Part shown: positions 60,057 to 64,000 of the stretch, piece after piece | How the letters are laid out: each line of letters opens with the position of its first letter | Numbering within the stretch: the first letter of the stretch is position 1 | Notes under the pieces: generated by a model | What the model saw: the letters and a program-made list of their open reading frames with translations, nothing else | What the model was told of the DNA's origin: nothing | Databases searched by the model: none | Translations under genes and position numbers: made by a program | Assembly (NCBI RefSeq): GCF_001921215.1 | Contig: NZ_MSIF01000001.1 | Location: 620,001 to 684,000, forward strand | Source of the DNA: Actinophytocola xinjiangensis | GTDB taxonomy: Bacteria > Actinomycetota > Actinomycetes > Mycobacteriales > Pseudonocardiaceae | Length of the DNA stretch: 64,000 nucleotides | Reading direction: 5' to 3'

Positions 60057-60845
60057 GTGGGGTCGAGGCCGCTGCGCCGGGAACGCGGGACGACGCTGTG
60101 GGTCCAGCTGCTCGCCGACCTGCGCCGACGCCTGGCCGAGGGCGAGTTCACCGACGCGTTCCCCGGCGAACTGGCGATCGCCGAGGACTACGGCGTGAGC
60201 CGGCACACGGTGCGCCAGGCGCTCGGGGAGCTGCGCGCGGACGGCACCGTCACCGCCGCGCGCGGACGGACACCGCGCGTGTCGACCACGCCGGAGATCC
60301 AGCAGCCGCTGGGCACCCTGTACAGCCTGTTCGCGGCGGTCGAGGCCACCGGCGTGCGGCAACGCAGCGTCGTCCACGCCCTGGACACCAGGGCCGACGG
60401 CGTGATCGCCGCGCGGCTCGGCCTGGAGGAGTCCACGCCGCTGGTCTACCTCGAACGCCTGCGCCTGGCCGACGGTGAACCCCTGGCCGTGGACCGCGCC
60501 TGGCTCCCCCACGACCTCGCCGCCCCGCTGCTCGACGTCGACTTCAGCCGCACCGCGCTCTACACCGAGTTCGCCGACCGCTGCGGCGTGCGGCTGACCA
60601 GCGGCACCGAGCACCTCCGCGCGGTGATCCCGTTCCGGGGAGAACGCCTGCTGCTGGGACTCGACGATGACCCGCCGTCGGTCGCCGCGTTCGCGATCGA
60701 CCGCCTCGGCCGCGCCGGCGGCCGCCCCGTCGAGTGGCGGCACACCGTGGTGCGCGGTGACCTGTTCAGCGTCACCGCCGAACTCCCCACCGGCACGGGA
60801 TTCCAGGTCCTGGCCAGCACCCCGCGCCCGGCGTACTCGGCATGA
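60057..60845 (+). CDS. GntR-family (HutC/UTRA) regulator
   Basis: A 262-residue regulator: GntR winged helix (LLADLRRRLAEGEFTDAFPGELAIAEDYGVSRHTVRQALGELRADGTVTAARG) and UTRA ligand domain (GLEESTPLVYLERLRLADGEPLAVDRAWLPHDLAAPLLDVDFSRTALYTEF). GGGAGG selects GTG 60057. It is divergent from the MBL-rhodanese gene and 16 bases from the TauE gene. Operators A-C suggest it controls the whole sulfur module. UTRA domains usually bind small acids or sugars, so a sulfur-linked ligand would be unusual. Confidence 0.88.
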   Translation: MGSRPLRRERGTTLWVQLLADLRRRLAEGEFTDAFPGELAIAEDYGVSRHTVRQALGELRADGTVTAARGRTPRVSTTPEIQQPLGTLYSLFAAVEATGVRQRSVVHALDTRADGVIAARLGLEESTPLVYLERLRLADGEPLAVDRAWLPHDLAAPLLDVDFSRTALYTEFADRCGVRLTSGTEHLRAVIPFRGERLLLGLDDDPPSVAAFAIDRLGRAGGRPVEWRHTVVRGDLFSVTAELPTGTGFQVLASTPRPAYSA

Positions 60846-60861
60846 GCGGCGTGGCCGCGTG

Positions 60862-61653
60862 ATGGTCCTGCTCACGGCCGTGCTCGGCCTGCTGATGGGT
60901 GTCGTGATCGGCGGCCTGGGCGGTGGCGGCGGCGTGCTCACCATCCCGGCCCTGGTCTACGTCCTTGGCCAGTCCGCCCACGACGCCACCACCGGCAGCG
61001 TCGTCATCGTCGGCGTCACCGCGCTGGCCGGCGTCCTCACCCGGCTGCGCGGCGACTCGATCGACTGGCCAACCGCCCTGGCCTTCGGCGTGGTGGGGCT
61101 GCCGACCGCCTACCTGGGCACGCTGCTGAACGGCACCGTCGGTCAACCGGTGCTGCTGCTGTCCTTCGCCGGTCTGACCATCGTCGCGGCGGCGGCGATG
61201 CTCGCCGACCGCCGCCGCTCCGCGCCGCCGGTGGTGCCGGACACCGGTGGCACCACCGTCATCACCCGCACCCGCCCCACCGTCGACTTCGCGCTGCGAA
61301 CCCTGGTCTGCGGCGGCGCGGTCGGCTTCCTCACCGGTTTCCTCGGGGTGGGCGGCGGTTTCCTGATCGTCCCGGCGCTGGTCCTGGCGATGCGTCTGCC
61401 GATGCGGGTCGCCGTCGGCACCTCACTGCTGGTCATCGCCATCAACTCGGCGGCGGCGCTGGCCGTCCGGCTGGGTGACCTGGACGTCGACTGGTCGGTG
61501 ATCGCGCCGTTCGCCGTCGCCGCGATCGCCGGGTCCTCCGTCGGGAAGATCATCGCCAACCGCCTCGACACCAGCAGGCTCACCAGTGCGTTCGCCATCC
61601 TGCTCGTCCTCGTGGGCGTGGGCGTCGGAGTGCGGAGCCTGCTCGCGCTCTGA
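60862..61653 (+). CDS. sulfite exporter TauE/SafE-family membrane protein
   Basis: A 263-residue membrane protein with about eight helices in two repeated halves: VVIGGLGGGGGVLTIPALVYVLGQSAHDATTGSVVIVGVTALAGV and LTGFLGVGGGFLIVPALVLAMRLPMRVAVGTSLLVIAINSAAAL. This duplicated glycine-rich motif marks TauE/SafE. It probably exports sulfite or another sulfur oxyanion made by the SQR and MBL-rhodanese enzymes. ATG 60862 or the adjacent GTG 60859 is the start, 16 bases after the GntR stop, so the two are cotranscribed. Confidence 0.87.
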   Translation: MVLLTAVLGLLMGVVIGGLGGGGGVLTIPALVYVLGQSAHDATTGSVVIVGVTALAGVLTRLRGDSIDWPTALAFGVVGLPTAYLGTLLNGTVGQPVLLLSFAGLTIVAAAAMLADRRRSAPPVVPDTGGTTVITRTRPTVDFALRTLVCGGAVGFLTGFLGVGGGFLIVPALVLAMRLPMRVAVGTSLLVIAINSAAALAVRLGDLDVDWSVIAPFAVAAIAGSSVGKIIANRLDTSRLTSAFAILLVLVGVGVGVRSLLAL

Positions 61654-61666
61654 GGCGGACCCGCAC

Positions 61667-62269
61667 TCAGGGCGAGGCGCCGATGCGTGCCGCGATCGGT
61701 TCGGGAAGGGGGTAGGGCCGCTCGTCGGGGGTGCGCCGGAGGTCGTCGGTGATGTCGGTGAGATCGACGGTCCACTCGTTGACGTACTCGTGCACGGCCG
61801 GCCCGCGCAGCCCGATCTGGATGCTGCGCCACGGAAGCGGCCGGAGACCGGCGTCGCGTTCGGGGTCCCACTGGACGCGGACCGGGCTCTCGGTGGTGAG
61901 GCGTCGCCAGGTGTCGCGGTCGCGGTGGACGGCGGGGTCGAAATGGCTCAGGCAGGCCAGTGACAGCGCCCGCTCGAACCCGGCGCGGGTGAGCCGGATG
62001 GCGAGGACGCGTTCCTGGCCGGGTTTGGTGGCCCAGCCGCAGCGGTACATCATCCACCGGAACGACGGCTTGATCCAGGTCATGCGCTCCAGCTTGAACG
62101 GCGGGACGAACCGGCCCGCCTCGACCGCCGGGCCGGCGATGGCCGGCGAGTAGGCCTGGTAGACGGTGATCGTGTCCTCGTCGTGGACGGCACGGATCTG
62201 TCGAGGAGGCGGTGTCGGGTCAGGGTTCCCCATCGCAGGCACGGTACGGAGACCTCGCTCGGCGGTCAT
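61667..62269 (-). CDS. DUF4291-family protein
   Basis: A 200-residue protein matching the DUF4291 pattern: RQIRAVHDEDTITVYQAYSPAIAGPAVEAGRFVPPFKLERMTWIKPSFRWMMYRCGWATKPGQERVLAIRLTRAGFERAL. The family is uncharacterised. ATG 62269 overlaps the MFS gene stop by ATGA, favouring it over the internal ATG 62233. It is the last gene of a minus-strand operon with the MFS exporter. No function is claimed. Confidence 0.8.
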   Translation of the reverse strand: MTAERGLRTVPAMGNPDPTPPPRQIRAVHDEDTITVYQAYSPAIAGPAVEAGRFVPPFKLERMTWIKPSFRWMMYRCGWATKPGQERVLAIRLTRAGFERALSLACLSHFDPAVHRDRDTWRRLTTESPVRVQWDPERDAGLRPLPWRSIQIGLRGPAVHEYVNEWTVDLTDITDDLRRTPDERPYPLPEPIAARIGASP

Positions 62270-63486
62270 GTCGTTTTCGCGGGCACCGGGCGCCGGCCGG
62301 TCCGCAGGGTCCGGTCACGCAGCACCACCACCGGCGTGACGGCGGCCAGGACGGCGGCGACGGCGATCGTCACACCGGTCCCGGTGGTGGCGGCCAGAAC
62401 ACCGACGATCGCGTTGGCCGGGAGCATCGGGACCAGCTGGACCAGGATCAGCAGGCTCTGGAAACGGGAGGTCATCGCCGGGGGCGTCAGGCCGAGGTAG
62501 GTCGGGAAGACGTGCGCGGTGAACACGACGACCCCGGAGCCGACGACGGTCGTCGCGGCGGCGGCCAGTGGCCACACCGGCGCGAGCGCCAGCAACCCGA
62601 GGCCGGTCGCGACGACCAGTGGGCCGATCGTCATCGGCAGGTGGGGACGCGCGGCGGTCCCGCGCCAGGCGAACCAGGCACTGGTCGCCAGGCCGCCGAC
62701 CACCCAGCACGCCTCGACCCAGCCGGTCTCGCCCGCTGACCAGCCGCGTTCCCGGGCGGCCAGCGGGATTCCCAGCAGGACGGTCGGAAGCACGCCGCCG
62801 GCGACGATCGCCACGGCCAGCAGGAGGTTCGGCACGCCCTCGGTGGCCCGCGCGGTGCGCAGACCATCGACGATGCTCCGGAACCCGGCCGACGCGGCGG
62901 GGTCGCGGTCACCGGAGTGCTCCCGTGGCGGCCGGACCAGCAGCAGGGTGATCATCAGCGCCAGGAACCCGACCAGGTCGAGCAGGGCCACCCCCGCCAG
63001 GCCCAACGGCCCGACCAGCAGTCCACCGAGCGGCGGCGCGGTGATGCGGGCCACCTGGTTGGACATCCCGGCCCGGGCCACCGCCGCGCCCAGCCGGTGG
63101 TCGTCGACGAACAGGCGGGGGAACGTGCCGGCCGCCGGGCGGGCGAACGCGAACACGGTGCCGGTGAGCGTCGCCGCCGCCACGAGCAGCCACGGCTCGG
63201 GGCCCCACAGGGCCGAGGTCACCGCCAGCGTCGTGCAGACCAGGATCATCGCGATCTCCGTGGCGATCAGCACCCGGCGCGGGCCGAACCGGTCGGCGAC
63301 CGCACCGCCGACCAGGCACAGCAGCACCGCGGGGAGCACGGACGCGATCGCCACCGTCGCGGCGGGTCCGGGACCGTGGCCGCTCGCGGTCCAGGTCAGT
63401 GCGAAGGCGAGCAGTCCGGCGCCCAGCTCGGACCCGAGCGAGGCGACGATCCAGGAGTGGAACCCTCGGGGAAAGCGCATGGTCAC
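62266..63486 (-). CDS. MFS transporter
   Basis: A 406-residue major facilitator with about 12 helices: FHSWIVASLGSELGAGLLAFALTW, AVADRFGPRRVLIATEIAMILVCTTLAV and RLFVDDHRLGAAVARAGMSNQVARITAPPLGGLLVGPLGLAGVALLDLVGFLALMITLLLVRPPREHSGD. It fits the MFS_3/enterobactin-exporter-like group of drug or siderophore exporters. GTG 63486 overlaps the stop of the preceding gene (GTGA), with an ATG two codons later as alternative. Substrate unknown. Confidence 0.86.
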   Translation of the reverse strand: MTMRFPRGFHSWIVASLGSELGAGLLAFALTWTASGHGPGPAATVAIASVLPAVLLCLVGGAVADRFGPRRVLIATEIAMILVCTTLAVTSALWGPEPWLLVAAATLTGTVFAFARPAAGTFPRLFVDDHRLGAAVARAGMSNQVARITAPPLGGLLVGPLGLAGVALLDLVGFLALMITLLLVRPPREHSGDRDPAASAGFRSIVDGLRTARATEGVPNLLLAVAIVAGGVLPTVLLGIPLAARERGWSAGETGWVEACWVVGGLATSAWFAWRGTAARPHLPMTIGPLVVATGLGLLALAPVWPLAAAATTVVGSGVVVFTAHVFPTYLGLTPPAMTSRFQSLLILVQLVPMLPANAIVGVLAATTGTGVTIAVAAVLAAVTPVVVLRDRTLRTGRRPVPAKTT

Positions 63487-64000
63487 TGCTGGGGCATCAC
63501 GAGGGCGGCGAAGTCGGGCTGGCCGGGATCACGCCACAGCAGCGGCCGTCCGTTCGCCCGGACCTCGCACACCAGGTCGACCCCGAACGCGGCGCCGGCG
63601 ATGACGGCCACCGCCGAGGCGGACAGCTCCAGCGTGACCGGGTCACCGCGGTGCCGGCCGGTGACCCGGCGCCGGCCGATGGTCAGCACGGCCTTCCCGT
63701 CGGCGGCGACCACGCGAACCGGTTCCTCGGCCGGTCCGGTGAGGGCCTGCCTGGCCACCACGATCCGGCTCACGCGGACCGCGTCGATCTCCAGAACCTG
63801 GTCCACGCTGGGAAAGCGGTCCGGTGCCGGCTCGACGGACAGTTCGGTGCCGTCCTCGTCGCGCAGGACGACCCGCGACGGCCGGGCGACGACCAGGTCG
63901 ACGGTGGCGCGCCCGTGGAGCCAGTCCAGGGTCGGGCCGGTGGCGATCTGCGCCCGGGTGGGCGGGCCGGTGACCACGGCGGGAAGCGCGGTCCGCGCCA
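63483..64000 (-). CDS. unrecognised protein, 5' end beyond the window
   Basis: At least 172 codons are open to the right edge with no stop, so the start may lie outside; GTG 63977 is a possible internal start. The visible C-terminal part is strand-rich and soluble (VVLRDEDGTELSVEP, VLEIDAVRVSRIVVARQAL, VRVVAADGKAVLTIGRRRV, VCEVRANGRPLLWRDPGQPDFAALVMPQQ). No family is recognised. Its stop overlaps the MFS start, so it shares that operon. Confidence 0.6.
   Translation of the reverse strand, partial: ARTALPAVVTGPPTRAQIATGPTLDWLHGRATVDLVVARPSRVVLRDEDGTELSVEPAPDRFPSVDQVLEIDAVRVSRIVVARQALTGPAEEPVRVVAADGKAVLTIGRRRVTGRHRGDPVTLELSASAVAVIAGAAFGVDLVCEVRANGRPLLWRDPGQPDFAALVMPQQ

Overview
The window looks like chromosomal DNA from a high-GC filamentous actinomycete. 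Coding density is high, most codons end in G or C, GTG and TTG starts are common, and genes often overlap by ATGA/GTGA. Secreted cellulose- and chitin-related enzymes, ECF41-type and MocR regulators and many LacI, TetR, MarR, GntR and DeoR regulators fit Pseudonocardiaceae (a Saccharothrix, Lentzea or Actinosynnema-like organism). That placement is inferred from style and content only. I see no rRNA, tRNA, CRISPR array, insertion sequence or prophage.

Layout. 0-9.3 kb: a sugar or sugar-acid uptake and catabolism operon (enolase-superfamily dehydratase, RbsB/A/C-type ABC transporter, SMP-30-like lactonase, LacI regulator) continuing directly into two saccharopine-dehydrogenase-family enzymes and a small cupin. 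9.3-10 kb: a gene-poor stretch with a probable decayed gene. 10-15 kb: secreted biomass enzymes (S8 protease with chitin-binding domain; CBM2-bearing arabinofuranosidase; AA10 lytic polysaccharide monooxygenase), the last two behind CebR-type operators. 15.7-23.4 kb (minus strand): an Opp/Dpp-family ABC transporter operon with its own LacI regulator and two unrecognised proteins, divergent from a secreted phospholipase-D-like protein across an operator-rich promoter region. 24.9-30.5 kb: two FGGY sugar kinases, a histidine phosphatase and a 2-hydroxyacid dehydrogenase, divergent from a DeoR regulator. 30.5-37.7 kb: a cytochrome P450, a large secreted subtilase, a D-aminoacylase-like amidohydrolase and an alpha/beta hydrolase.

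37.8-45.6 kb: a complete narK-narGHJI respiratory nitrate reductase operon in which every gene overlaps the next. It is followed by a degenerate receiver-like protein and an odd in-frame reading frame. 46.5-50.6 kb: a secreted glucose/sorbosone dehydrogenase-like protein with PKD and CBM6 domains plus a ThuA-domain protein. 50.6-56.9 kb: small regulator-plus-effector pairs (TetR/SRPBCC, ECF41 sigma/NAD(P)-binding reductase, MarR/SnoaL-like, DJ-1-like/MocR), several with clear operators or promoters. 57-61.7 kb: a sulfide/sulfane-sulfur module (sulfide:quinone oxidoreductase, MBL-fold plus rhodanese protein, GntR regulator, TauE/SafE exporter) sharing a palindromic operator. 61.7-64 kb: a DUF4291 protein, an MFS exporter and a gene running off the window.

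The strongest leads for undescribed biology are the GntR-linked sulfide regulon with one shared operator, the mirror-image ECF41 promoters at 52.5 kb, the LacI-Opp operon with two unrecognised non-secreted proteins, and the sugar-transport operon carrying two saccharopine-dehydrogenase-like enzymes.
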